The notes under the pieces are model-generated. The model was not told the origin of the DNA, did no database searches, and saw only the letters and a program-made list of their open reading frames with translations. Shown here piece after piece: positions 18,394-27,338 of a DNA stretch of 64,000 nt (position 1 is its first letter; each line of letters starts with the position of its first letter). The stretch is from Mesorhizobium carmichaelinearum (GTDB taxonomy: Bacteria; Pseudomonadota; Alphaproteobacteria; Rhizobiales; Rhizobiaceae). The DNA is taken from positions 1 to 64,000 of the forward strand of contig NZ_FZQR01000012.1 of NCBI RefSeq assembly GCF_900199455.1. Reading direction: 5' to 3'. The translations under genes were made by a program, and so were the position numbers.

Positions 18394-19215
18394 ATGAATT
18401 TCTGGCATAAACCCATGATGAAAAACGGCCCCCGAATCATCACCGTAGCCAACCAGAAGGGCGGGGTCGGCAAGACCACCACCGCCATCAATCTGGCCAC
18501 CGCTCTGGCCGCGATCGGCGAAAAGGTGCTGATCGTCGATCTCGACCCGCAAGGCAATGCCAGCACCGGCCTCGGCATCGACCGCAAGGACCGGACGGTC
18601 TCGTCCTATGATGTGCTGACGGGCGAACTGGAGCTGGAGGCCGCGGCCATTCCGACCGCCGTGCCCGGCCTGTCGATCGTACCGTCGACGCTCGATCTGC
18701 TCGGTATCGAGATGGAGATCGCCTCGGCGCCCGACCGCGTGCTGCGGCTGCGCAACGCCTTGAATGCCGCAACGGCGCGTGCAGCCGGCTTCGGCTATGT
18801 GCTGATCGACTGCCCGCCGTCGCTCAACCTTTTGACCTTAAATTCAATGGCGGCGGCCGATTCGGTGCTGGTGCCGCTGCAATGCGAATTCTTCGCGCTC
18901 GAAGGCTTGAGCCAGCTGCTGGAAACCGTCGAGCAGGTGCGCCGCTCGATCAATCCCGACCTCACCATCCAGGGCATCGTGCTGACCATGTATGACGGCC
19001 GCAACAACCTGGCCAACCAGGTGGTGCAGGATGTGCGCCAGCATATGGGCGACAAGGTCTACGAGACCATCATTCCGCGCAATGTGCGTGTGTCCGAGGC
19101 GCCATCCTATGGCAAGCCGGCGATCCTTTATGATTTGAAGTGTTCGGGCAGCCAGGCCTATCTGCAACTGGCCTCGGAAGTGATTCGCCGCGAGCGCAAA
19201 TTGCGCGCCGCTTGA
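18394..19215 (+). CDS. parA: Chromosome partitioning ATPase ParA
   Basis: This protein of 273 residues (or 267 if started at the internal MMKNGPRIITV) has the deviant Walker A NQKGGVGKTTTAINLA. VDLDPQGNASTGLG and DCPPSLNLLTLNSM also mark a chromosomal ParA/Soj. The ATPase forms the nucleoid-bound gradient that moves ParB-parS complexes. The first start (MNFWHKPMMKNG) adds a short tail of doubtful reality. It lies 33 bp after rsmG and 81 bp before parB. Confidence 0.95.
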   Translation: MNFWHKPMMKNGPRIITVANQKGGVGKTTTAINLATALAAIGEKVLIVDLDPQGNASTGLGIDRKDRTVSSYDVLTGELELEAAAIPTAVPGLSIVPSTLDLLGIEMEIASAPDRVLRLRNALNAATARAAGFGYVLIDCPPSLNLLTLNSMAAADSVLVPLQCEFFALEGLSQLLETVEQVRRSINPDLTIQGIVLTMYDGRNNLANQVVQDVRQHMGDKVYETIIPRNVRVSEAPSYGKPAILYDLKCSGSQAYLQLASEVIRRERKLRAA

Positions 19216-19296
19216 TTAGATCGGGTGCATGATTAACAGCCGATTCGATACCGAAACGATCTGAAGACAATCATCTAAAATAGACTTGGAATAGAG

Positions 19297-20184
<888 letters not shown>

Positions 20185-20235
20185 TTAGCCGGCGAATTGG
20201 TTCAAGCGGAAGCTTGATTTAACGCAGAAAAACGA

Positions 20236-20266
20236 GGGCTGGCTGTTGGGTCAGCCCTTTCTTTTT
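20236..20266 (+). terminator. Rho-independent terminator after parB
   Basis: The stem GGGCTG/CAGCCC spans a ten-base loop and is followed by TTTCTTTTT. It lies 52 bp past the parB stop. Confidence 0.8.
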
Positions 20267-20302
20267 GCGGCGCTGATGTTTGGCGAAATCGGCGAAATTG
20301 CC

Positions 20303-20470
20303 AATCTCCCCCCTTGTGGGGGAGATGCCCGGTAGGGCAGAGGGGGGCGCCGTAGAGCGCTGCCTTGGTCACCTGTGGCCAGCGAAAACCGCATCGCTAT
20401 CGATTGAAAAGTCAGCGGGACAGCGCCCCCCTCTGGCTTGCCAGCCATCTCCCCCACGAGGGGGGAGATC
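20303..20470. repeat. Type A paired inverted repeat (A3), opposite polarity
   Basis: The arms are the same units as A1 but arranged with the ATCTCCCCCC end outward and the GGGGGGCGC end inward. The left arm is about 20303-20351 and the right arm about 20422-20470. It occupies the middle of the 495-bp gap between parB and the DUF1326 gene, which also holds the parB terminator and a weak promoter-like element near 20510. Confidence 0.85.
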
Positions 20471-20509
20471 GGCCAATTACCACCGCTGCCCCAGCCCCGG
20501 CCTCGCGGC

Positions 20510-20537
20510 TTGACAGTACCGGGCAACGGCGTAACCT
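20510..20537 (+). promoter_or_regulatory. Possible sigma-70 promoter upstream of DUF1326 gene
   Basis: TTGACA at 20510-20515 is followed after 16 bases by TAACCT at 20532-20537. The -10 is poor, and the start would give a leader of about 140 nt. Tentative. Confidence 0.3.
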
Positions 20538-20679
20538 CAATTAGATATGGCTTAAATTGATGCCCTGGCGTGCCGGTCTGTCGCGGCGAGGGCTGTTTGC
20601 CATTCCTACGATCGTCGTGAAATGGCACCGCCTCGCCACAGCGATATGCCGACGCGCCTGACGCAAGTGGGAGGTGCAA

Positions 20680-21306
20680 ATGGCAGTCCGTTGGCAATTG
20701 TCCGGAAGCTACTTCGAAAATTGCAGCTGCGATGTCGTCTGTCCTTGCCTGCTGTCCACCAACGCGCAGCTGACATCGAAGCCGACGAAAGGCGTTTGCG
20801 ACGTCGGTCTGGTCTTTCATATCGATACGGGCAATTACGGCGACGTTCGATTGGACGGGCTCAGTGTCGCGATGGTCGCTCACACGCCGGGCCCGATGGC
20901 GGACGGCAATTGGACGGCCGCCGCCTATATCGACGAACGGGCCGATGACAGGCAAACCGAGGCGCTGGGTGCCATTTTCACCGGCGCCGCGGGCGGCCCC
21001 ATGGCGGTGCTGGCACCCATGATCGGCACCAATCTCGGCGCCAAGAAGGTGCCGATAGACTACCGGATAGACGGCAAGAAGCGGTCGGCGGAGATTGCGG
21101 GCGTCATGCGGATGGCGGTCGAGCCGCTGCCGACCATGCGCGAGGACGGGCAGATGTGGGCGGCCACCGGCCATCCTGTCAATCCCGACTGGCTCGCTCT
21201 GGCGATGGGGTCGCAAGGCAGTACATTCAGCGACCATGGCATGAGCTGGGACAATTCCCGCCGCAACGGACATTACGCCCCGATCAATTGGTCCGGCCAG
21301 CAGTAG
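20680..21306 (+). CDS. DUF1326 domain-containing protein
   Basis: This 208-residue protein has a Cys-rich N-terminus (NCSCDVVCPCLLS) typical of DUF1326. Function is unknown; clustered cysteines suggest metal or redox chemistry. Start ATG at 20680 (MAVRWQLSG) is chosen because GGGAGG lies six bases upstream, better than the GTG two codons earlier. It is followed 33 bp later by a DUF2182 membrane protein. The two families often sit together and probably act as one unit. Confidence 0.85.
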   Translation: MAVRWQLSGSYFENCSCDVVCPCLLSTNAQLTSKPTKGVCDVGLVFHIDTGNYGDVRLDGLSVAMVAHTPGPMADGNWTAAAYIDERADDRQTEALGAIFTGAAGGPMAVLAPMIGTNLGAKKVPIDYRIDGKKRSAEIAGVMRMAVEPLPTMREDGQMWAATGHPVNPDWLALAMGSQGSTFSDHGMSWDNSRRNGHYAPINWSGQQ

Positions 21307-21339
21307 AAATTGGCCGCATAGCACGGGACGTATCCGTCC

Positions 21340-22122
21340 ATGGCGCAAACGTTGCAGCGATACATTATTCTCGCGTTGCTGATCGCTATCGCCGCGGCGG
21401 CGTGGACCCTGCTTGTCCGGCAGCGGATGGGCATGGACGCGGATATGCGCATGGACTCACTCACCATGGGCATGCAGGCGCCGCTGTTTCTTGCCGTCTG
21501 GATGATCATGATGATTGCCATGATGTTTCCGACGGCCGCGCCGATGATCCTGACGTTTCACCCGGTCCAGGCCGGCAAACAGGGCCGGGGCGAGACCTTT
21601 GTCTCGAGCTGGGTGTTCGTGGCCGGGTACATGCTGGTTTGGGGCGTGATGGGCGTTATCGCCTTTGCCGGTGCGGCGGGTGCGGAGATGCTTGCCGGGC
21701 ATGTGGGGTTGTCGACGGCGGCGGCGGCCCGTATCGGCGGCGCGCTGCTGATAATTGCCGGCGCCTATCAACTCTCGCCACTGAAAGATCTGTGCCTGGC
21801 CAAATGCCGCACGCCGATCGGCTTCATCCTGACCTCATGGCGCGATGGTTACTGGGGGGCGGTTCGCATGGGCGTGGAGCATGGGCTTTTCTGCCTGGGC
21901 TGCTGCTGGCTTCTGTTTCTCGCCCTGTTTCCGCTCGGGATCATGAATGTCGCCGCAATGGCCGTGGTCACCTTGCTGATCTTTGCGGAAAAGACCCTGC
22001 CGTCGGGCGATAGGATCGCAAAGGTATCGGGTGTCGCTCTGCTGCTTTATGGCGCGGCGGTGCTGGTCTTTCCACAGGCGCTGCCAACCTTCCAGCCGGC
22101 AGGCGCCATGATCATGAATTGA
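21340..22122 (+). CDS. DUF2182 domain-containing membrane protein (predicted metal-binding)
   Basis: This 260-residue integral membrane protein has about seven hydrophobic helices. Helix 1 (ILALLIAIAAAAWTLLV) is followed by a Met-rich loop (RQRMGMDADMRMDSLTMGMQ), then helix 2 rich in Met (MIMMIAMMFPTAAPMI). A conserved-looking LCLAKCRTP and MGVEHGLFCLGCCW add further Cys and His. The Met/Cys/His pattern is consistent with soft-metal (for example copper) binding, but transport or chaperone function is inference. It is partnered with the DUF1326 gene upstream. Confidence 0.85.
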   Translation: MAQTLQRYIILALLIAIAAAAWTLLVRQRMGMDADMRMDSLTMGMQAPLFLAVWMIMMIAMMFPTAAPMILTFHPVQAGKQGRGETFVSSWVFVAGYMLVWGVMGVIAFAGAAGAEMLAGHVGLSTAAAARIGGALLIIAGAYQLSPLKDLCLAKCRTPIGFILTSWRDGYWGAVRMGVEHGLFCLGCCWLLFLALFPLGIMNVAAMAVVTLLIFAEKTLPSGDRIAKVSGVALLLYGAAVLVFPQALPTFQPAGAMIMN

Positions 22123-22157
22123 CCAGCGCTCGGTGCCGAAAAGGGGGGATCGCTCGC

Positions 22158-23201
22158 CTACCTTTGCCCCAGCCTCGCGCTTTCCACTGCTATCCCGAGC
22201 AGCGCCTGTCGTGCCAGCGCGACGGAAAGGTCCGGCCGCCGCCGCGTCTGCAGCACCGCGGTTTGCAGCCGGGTGAGCGCGCGGCTGAGCGCATCGCTGC
22301 TCCAGCGCTCGAGCGCCTTTTCCACCAGCTTGCGCCGCGAAAAGAAAACCGGCGGGCGCGCGCCGGCGACGACGGATGCGGCGTTGCGGCCGGCAGAGTC
22401 CATCTGGCCGCGCATGATCTGGATCTGCTGCAATTGCCGCATCGCCGAGGACAGCACCAGGAAGGGCGGACCGCCGGACTGGCAGTGGCGGGTGAAGGCG
22501 GTGTCGAAATCGCCGACCTTGCCTTCGAGCAGCGCGTCGACGGCATCGTCGAACGAGGCGCCGGATACGTCGCCGGACATCGCTCTCACCTCCTCCAGCC
22601 CAATCTCCTTCTGGCCGTGGGCGTAGAGAATGAGTTTTTCGATCTCGCCGCGCGAAGCCAGCCGGTCGCCGCCGAGATTGCGGCGCAGCGCTTGTCTGGC
22701 CTCCAGCGTCATCGACATGCCGGCCTTGCGCAGCTCATCGTCGATGACCGTGTCGATGTCTCGGGCCTCGTCGGCGTAGCAAGGCAGCGCCATGGCGTTG
22801 TCCGCGCCCTCGACCACGGCGCGCAGCCCGACGCCCTTTTTGAGATCACCGGCCTCGATCAGGATGATGGCATCCCGTGCCGGCTCCGCCGTCAGCGCCT
22901 TGACGTCCTCGGCCAGCGCCTTCTGGCCAGTGGCATTGCGCACCCAGAGCAACCGCCGGTCGGAAAACATCGGCACGGTGCGGGCTTCATCGAGCAGGCG
23001 GCCCTCGTCGCGGTCGACCTCCGAGCCCTCGAGCCGGACCACGGAAAAGGGATCGTCGAGCGGCAGGCCGGTCTTTTCGGCAAACGCCTTTGCACGCTCT
23101 GAGACGAGGCCGCGGTCGGGTCCATAAAGCAGGACGATCGAGATGCGCGGATCGGGCCGCGCGAGCCAGGAATCGACCTCGAAAGCTTTCTTCTGTGCCA
23201 T
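22158..23201 (-). CDS. holA: DNA polymerase III delta subunit
   Basis: This 347-residue clamp-loader subunit is recognised from the alphaproteobacterial N-terminus (KAFEVDSWLARPDPRISIVLLYGPDRGLVSERAKAF interrupted here only for reading), the PFSVVRLEGSEVD segment and GDRLASRGEIEKLILYA. It opens the sliding clamp during loading. It is convergent with DUF2182. In many alphaproteobacteria holA follows leuS and lptE beside parB; neither precedes it here, as its upstream region faces the bkd operon. Confidence 0.88.
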   Translation of the reverse strand: MAQKKAFEVDSWLARPDPRISIVLLYGPDRGLVSERAKAFAEKTGLPLDDPFSVVRLEGSEVDRDEGRLLDEARTVPMFSDRRLLWVRNATGQKALAEDVKALTAEPARDAIILIEAGDLKKGVGLRAVVEGADNAMALPCYADEARDIDTVIDDELRKAGMSMTLEARQALRRNLGGDRLASRGEIEKLILYAHGQKEIGLEEVRAMSGDVSGASFDDAVDALLEGKVGDFDTAFTRHCQSGGPPFLVLSSAMRQLQQIQIMRGQMDSAGRNAASVVAGARPPVFFSRRKLVEKALERWSSDALSRALTRLQTAVLQTRRRPDLSVALARQALLGIAVESARLGQR

Positions 23202-23243
23202 GGGGCGTGGTTAGCATGGCAAGGCGGCGGCGTGAACAGAGTT

Positions 23244-23267
23244 CGATCTCCCCCACGAGGGGAGATT
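23244..23267. repeat. Fragment of type A repeat in the holA-bkd gap
   Basis: Only the mini-hairpin part (GATCTCCCCCACGAGGGGAGAT) is present, without the CCCTCTG-CTGCCGG part or an opposite arm. The rest of the 321-bp divergent gap 23202-23522 shows no further recognisable element. It should hold promoters for both holA and the bkd operon. Confidence 0.6.
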
Positions 23268-23522
23268 GGCAGCTTCAGCCGCAGCGCCCGACAGTGAATC
23301 GCCTTATCTGACGACGAACCCTGCCCAAGCTTGCGCCAAATTGCGCGCCGCCGTGAAACATCGACAAGAAATTTCGCGCGCATATCTACATCTTGTGGGC
23401 GGGAGGCTGGATCGGCCGTCGCGGCCGGTCCGATGCGTGCGGCCTTGCCCGACGAATTCGCACTGGTCTGGCGGCGTGGATGTGCAAATATCCCCAACCA
23501 GGCAACATTGGAGGACAAGGTC

Positions 23523-24755
23523 ATGGCCGATGCTGGGATGTTGCGTTTCCATGTTCCGGAGCCGGAAGTGCGGCCGGGCGGCACGCCTGACTTTTCCAAC
23601 GTGACCATTGCGTCGGCCGGCTCGGTGCCGCGCCCCGACATCGATGTCGATCCGCGCACCATCCGCGACATGGCCTTCTCCATCATCCGCGTGCTGAACC
23701 GCGATGGCGAAGCGGTCGGGCCGTGGGCGGGGCTGCTGTCCCATGAGGAGCTGCTCGAGGGCCTGCGCCACATGATGACTCTGCGGACCTTCGACGCCCG
23801 CATGCAGATGGCGCAGCGCCAGGGCAAGACCTCCTTCTACATGCAGCATCTCGGCGAAGAGGCGGTGAGCTGCGCCTTCCGCAAGGCGCTGGCGCCGGGC
23901 GACATGAATTTCCCGACCTATCGGCAAGCCGGCCTGCTCATCGCCGACGGCTATCCGATGGTCACGATGATGAACCAGATCTATTCCAACGAGGCCGACC
24001 CGCTGAAGGGCCGGCAGCTGCCGATCATGTACTCGTCGAAGGAGCACGGCTTCTTCTCCATCTCCGGCAATCTGGCGACGCAGTACATCCAGGCGGTCGG
24101 CTGGGCGATGGCTTCGGCGATCTCGAACGATTCCAAGATCGCGGCTGCCTGGATCGGCGACGGCTCGACGGCGGAATCGGATTTCCATTCGGCGCTGGTG
24201 TTCGCCTCCACCTACAAGGCGCCGGTGGTGCTCAATGTCGTCAACAATCAGTGGGCGATCTCGACCTTTCAAGGCATTGCGCGTGGCGGCTCCGGCACGT
24301 TCGCCGCGCGGGGCCTCGGCTTCGGCATCCCGTCGTTGCGCGTCGACGGCAATGACTATCTCGCCGTCCATGCGGTCGCCAAATGGGCGGCCGAGCGGGC
24401 ACGGAAGAATCTCGGGCCGACGCTGGTCGAATATGTCACCTACCGCGCCGGCGCCCATTCGAGCTCGGACGATCCGTCGGCCTACCGGCCGAAAACCGAA
24501 TCCGACGCCTGGCCGCTTGGCGATCCGATCGTGCGGCTGAAGAACCATCTGATCGGGCTCGGCGTCTGGTCGGACGAGCGGCATGCGCAAGCCGAGGCGG
24601 AAATCCTCGATACGGTGATCGCGGCACAGAAGGAGGCGGAGAGCCACGGCACGCTGCATGCCGGCGGCAAGCCGTCGACGCGCGACATGTTCGAGGGCCT
24701 CTACGCCGAGATGCCGCCGCATCTCAGGCGCCAGCGCCAGCAGGCGGGAGTCTGA
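23523..24755 (+). CDS. bkdA1: Branched-chain 2-oxoacid dehydrogenase E1 alpha subunit
   Basis: This 410-residue protein has the thiamine-diphosphate motif WIGDGSTAESDFHSAL...NNQWAIST (GDG to NN). The E1-alpha phosphorylation-loop region YRAGAHSSSDDPSAYR and the N-terminal QMAQRQGKTSFYMQ distinguish it from pyruvate E1. It decarboxylates 2-oxo acids from valine, leucine and isoleucine. Start at 23523 (MADAGMLRFHVPEPEV) fits family length; the upstream extension of the frame is intergenic. It is first of four co-directional complex genes. Confidence 0.93.
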   Translation: MADAGMLRFHVPEPEVRPGGTPDFSNVTIASAGSVPRPDIDVDPRTIRDMAFSIIRVLNRDGEAVGPWAGLLSHEELLEGLRHMMTLRTFDARMQMAQRQGKTSFYMQHLGEEAVSCAFRKALAPGDMNFPTYRQAGLLIADGYPMVTMMNQIYSNEADPLKGRQLPIMYSSKEHGFFSISGNLATQYIQAVGWAMASAISNDSKIAAAWIGDGSTAESDFHSALVFASTYKAPVVLNVVNNQWAISTFQGIARGGSGTFAARGLGFGIPSLRVDGNDYLAVHAVAKWAAERARKNLGPTLVEYVTYRAGAHSSSDDPSAYRPKTESDAWPLGDPIVRLKNHLIGLGVWSDERHAQAEAEILDTVIAAQKEAESHGTLHAGGKPSTRDMFEGLYAEMPPHLRRQRQQAGV

Positions 24756-24758
24756 GCC

Positions 24759-25772
24759 ATGCCAAGACGGACCATGATCGAGGCCATCCGCGACGCCATG
24801 GACGTGTCGATGGGGCGCGACGAGAAAGTCGTCGTCTTCGGCGAGGATGTCGGCTTCTTCGGCGGTGTCTTCCGCTGCACGCAGGGCCTGCAGGCCAAAT
24901 ACGGCAAGAGCCGCTGTTTCGATGCGCCGATCAACGAATCCGGCATTGTCGGCTCGGCCATCGGCATGGCGGCCTACGGGCTAAAGCCCTGCGTGGAAAT
25001 TCAATTTGCCGACTACATGTATCCGGCCTACGACCAGCTGACCCAGGAAGCGGCACGGCTGCGCTACCGCTCGAATGGCGACTTCACCTGCCCGATCGTG
25101 GTGCGCATGCCGACCGGCGGCGGCATTTTTGGCGGCCAGACGCACAGCCAATCCCCGGAAGCTTTGTTCACCCACGTCTCCGGCTTGAAGACGGTGGTGC
25201 CGTCCAACCCGCATGATGCCAAAGGACTTTTGATCGCGGCGATCGAGGATCCCGATCCGGTGATTTTTCTCGAGCCGAAACGGCTCTACAACGGGCCCTT
25301 CGACGGCCATCACGACCGGCCGGTGACGCCCTGGTCGAAGCATGAGCTCGGCGAGGTCGCCGACGGCCACTATACCGTGCCGCTCGGCAAGGCGGCGATC
25401 CGCCGGGCCGGCTCCGCGGTCACCGTGCTCGCCTACGGCACCATGGTCTATGTCGCGCAGGCGGCGGCCGAGGAGACGGGCATCGATGCCGAGATCATCG
25501 ATCTGAGGACGCTTCTGCCGCTCGACCTCGACACCATCGTCGCGTCGGTCAAGAAGACCGGGCGCTGCGTCGTCGTGCATGAGGCGACGCTGACCTCCGG
25601 CTTCGGCGCCGAGCTGTCGGCGCTGGTGCAGGAAAACTGTTTTTATCATCTGGAAGCGCCGGTGGCGCGGGTCGCCGGCTGGGACACGCCCTATCCGCAT
25701 GCGCAGGAATGGGACTATTTCCCCGGTCCCGCCCGCGTCGGCCGTGCGCTCATCGAAACCATGGAGGCCTGA
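24759..25772 (+). CDS. bkdA2: Branched-chain 2-oxoacid dehydrogenase E1 beta subunit
   Basis: This 337-residue transketolase-like protein has the E1-beta pyrimidine-binding domain (EDVGFFGGVFRCTQGL, FDAPINESGIVGSAIG). The C-terminal transketolase domain carries IDLRTLLPLDLDTI and VVVHEATLTSGFGAE. It forms the alpha2beta2 E1 with the preceding product. It lies three bases after the E1 alpha stop, so the two are tightly coupled. Confidence 0.94.
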   Translation: MPRRTMIEAIRDAMDVSMGRDEKVVVFGEDVGFFGGVFRCTQGLQAKYGKSRCFDAPINESGIVGSAIGMAAYGLKPCVEIQFADYMYPAYDQLTQEAARLRYRSNGDFTCPIVVRMPTGGGIFGGQTHSQSPEALFTHVSGLKTVVPSNPHDAKGLLIAAIEDPDPVIFLEPKRLYNGPFDGHHDRPVTPWSKHELGEVADGHYTVPLGKAAIRRAGSAVTVLAYGTMVYVAQAAAEETGIDAEIIDLRTLLPLDLDTIVASVKKTGRCVVVHEATLTSGFGAELSALVQENCFYHLEAPVARVAGWDTPYPHAQEWDYFPGPARVGRALIETMEA

Positions 25773-25773
25773 C

Positions 25774-27102
25774 ATGGGCGAGCACATCATCAAGCTGCCC
25801 GATGTCGGCGAAGGCGTCGCCGAGGCCGAACTTGTCGAATGGCACGTCAAGGTCGGCGACATCGTGCGGGAGGACACCGTGCTTGCCGCCGTGATGACCG
25901 ACAAGGCGACGGTCGAGATCCCTTCGCCTGTCGATGGCGAGATCCTGTGGCTGGGCGCCGAGATCGGCGACACGGTGGCCATCGGCTCGCCGATCGTGCG
26001 GCTGAAGGTGGCGGGTGAGGGCAATGTCAAACCGCAGGGTGGCGCGGTGGAAGCGGTGGCATCAGAGCCTCCGGTGAAGCTTCCGACGCCAAAGCCCGAG
26101 AGCGCCGCGCCGGCCGCGAAGACCAAGCCAAAGGCCGCCGCTCCGGAGGCGAAACCTGCGCCTGCCGTTTCGAAAAGCACCGGACAGACATCCGTCTCCG
26201 GCGCGCCGCGTCCGGAAGGTGAAAAACCGCTGGCGTCGCCGGCCGTGCGGCTGCGGGCGAAGGAGGCCGGCATTGATCTGAGGCAAGTCGCGGGAAGCGG
26301 CCCGGCCGGGCGCATCGGCCATGAGGACATCGAGGCGTTCCTGGCGCGCGGGCCGCAGGTGGCCAAGGCTTCGGGTCTTGCCCGCAACGATGCGGTCGAG
26401 GACATCAAGGTGGTGGGCTTGCGGCGCAAGATCGCCGAGAAGATGACGCTGTCCAAGTCGCGCATCCCGCACATCACCTATGTCGAGGAGATCGACGTCA
26501 CAGCACTTGAGGACTTGCGCGCCGCGCTCAACAAGGAGAAGCGCGCTGCCAAAGGGGGTGCAGAGAGGCCCAAGCTGACGCTGCTGCCGTTCCTGATGCG
26601 GGCGATGGTCAAGGCGATCGCGGACCACCCTCAGCTCAATTCGCTGTTCGACGACGAGGCTGGCATCATCCACCAGCATGGCGGCATCCATATCGGCATC
26701 GCCGCGCAGACACCGTCCGGCCTGGTGGTGCCTGTCGTCAAGCATGCCGAGGCGCGCGACATCTGGGATTGCGGCGCCGAGGTCAACAGGCTGGCCGAGG
26801 CGGCCAAGTCCGGCACGGCGACACGCGACGAGCTGTCCGGCTCGACCATCACCATCACCTCGCTCGGCGCCATGGGCGGCATCGCGACGACGCCGGTCAT
26901 CAACCATCCGGAAGTGGCGATCATCGGCGTCAACAAGATGATGGTGCGGCCGGTGTGGGACGGCACGCAGTTCATCCCGCGCAAGATGATGAACCTGTCG
27001 TCGAGCTTCGATCATCGGGTGATCGATGGCTGGGACGCGGCGGTGTTCATCCAGCGGATCAAGGCGCTGCTGGAAACGCCGGCGCTGATTTTTGTGGATT
27101 GA
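25774..27102 (+). CDS. bkdB: Branched-chain 2-oxoacid dehydrogenase E2 (lipoamide acyltransferase)
   Basis: This 442-residue protein has an N-terminal lipoyl domain with the lipoylated Lys in VMTDKATVEIPSP. An Ala/Pro/Lys-rich linker (about residues 95-150) and an E3/E1-binding domain (ASPAVRLRAKEAGIDL) follow. The catalytic acyltransferase domain ends with the active-site SSSFDHRVIDGWDAA. It transfers branched acyl groups to CoA. The start at 25774 follows the E1 beta stop by one base; upstream frame extension is E1 beta shadow. Confidence 0.94.
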   Translation: MGEHIIKLPDVGEGVAEAELVEWHVKVGDIVREDTVLAAVMTDKATVEIPSPVDGEILWLGAEIGDTVAIGSPIVRLKVAGEGNVKPQGGAVEAVASEPPVKLPTPKPESAAPAAKTKPKAAAPEAKPAPAVSKSTGQTSVSGAPRPEGEKPLASPAVRLRAKEAGIDLRQVAGSGPAGRIGHEDIEAFLARGPQVAKASGLARNDAVEDIKVVGLRRKIAEKMTLSKSRIPHITYVEEIDVTALEDLRAALNKEKRAAKGGAERPKLTLLPFLMRAMVKAIADHPQLNSLFDDEAGIIHQHGGIHIGIAAQTPSGLVVPVVKHAEARDIWDCGAEVNRLAEAAKSGTATRDELSGSTITITSLGAMGGIATTPVINHPEVAIIGVNKMMVRPVWDGTQFIPRKMMNLSSSFDHRVIDGWDAAVFIQRIKALLETPALIFVD

Positions 27103-27132
27103 GGGGGCGGAATGACCGAGATGACGGCGGGA

Positions 27133-27293
27133 CAGCGCCCCCCTCTGCCTTGCCAGGCATCTCCCCCACAAGGGGGGAGATTGGATGTCACGCCGGGCTT
27201 CGCCAATCTCCATCGTTGCAGGAATGAGCGAAGCGACGAAGCTGCCAATCTCCCCCCTCGTGGGGGAGATGTCCGGCAGGACAGAGGGGGGCG
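27133..27293. repeat. Type A paired inverted repeat (A5) between bkdB and lpd
   Basis: The outer ends read GCGCCCCCCTCTGCC (left) and GACAGAGGGGGGCG (right), and the mini-hairpins ATCTCCCCC...GGGGGAGAT face inward. The arms are about 46 bp and the spacer about 65 bp. It sits inside the bkd operon, where it could cause partial termination or mRNA stabilisation of the upstream genes. Confidence 0.85.
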
Positions 27294-27338
27294 TGAAGGA
27301 TCGCGGCGGAACATTCCCTCGGATCGAAGGGTCGCAAC

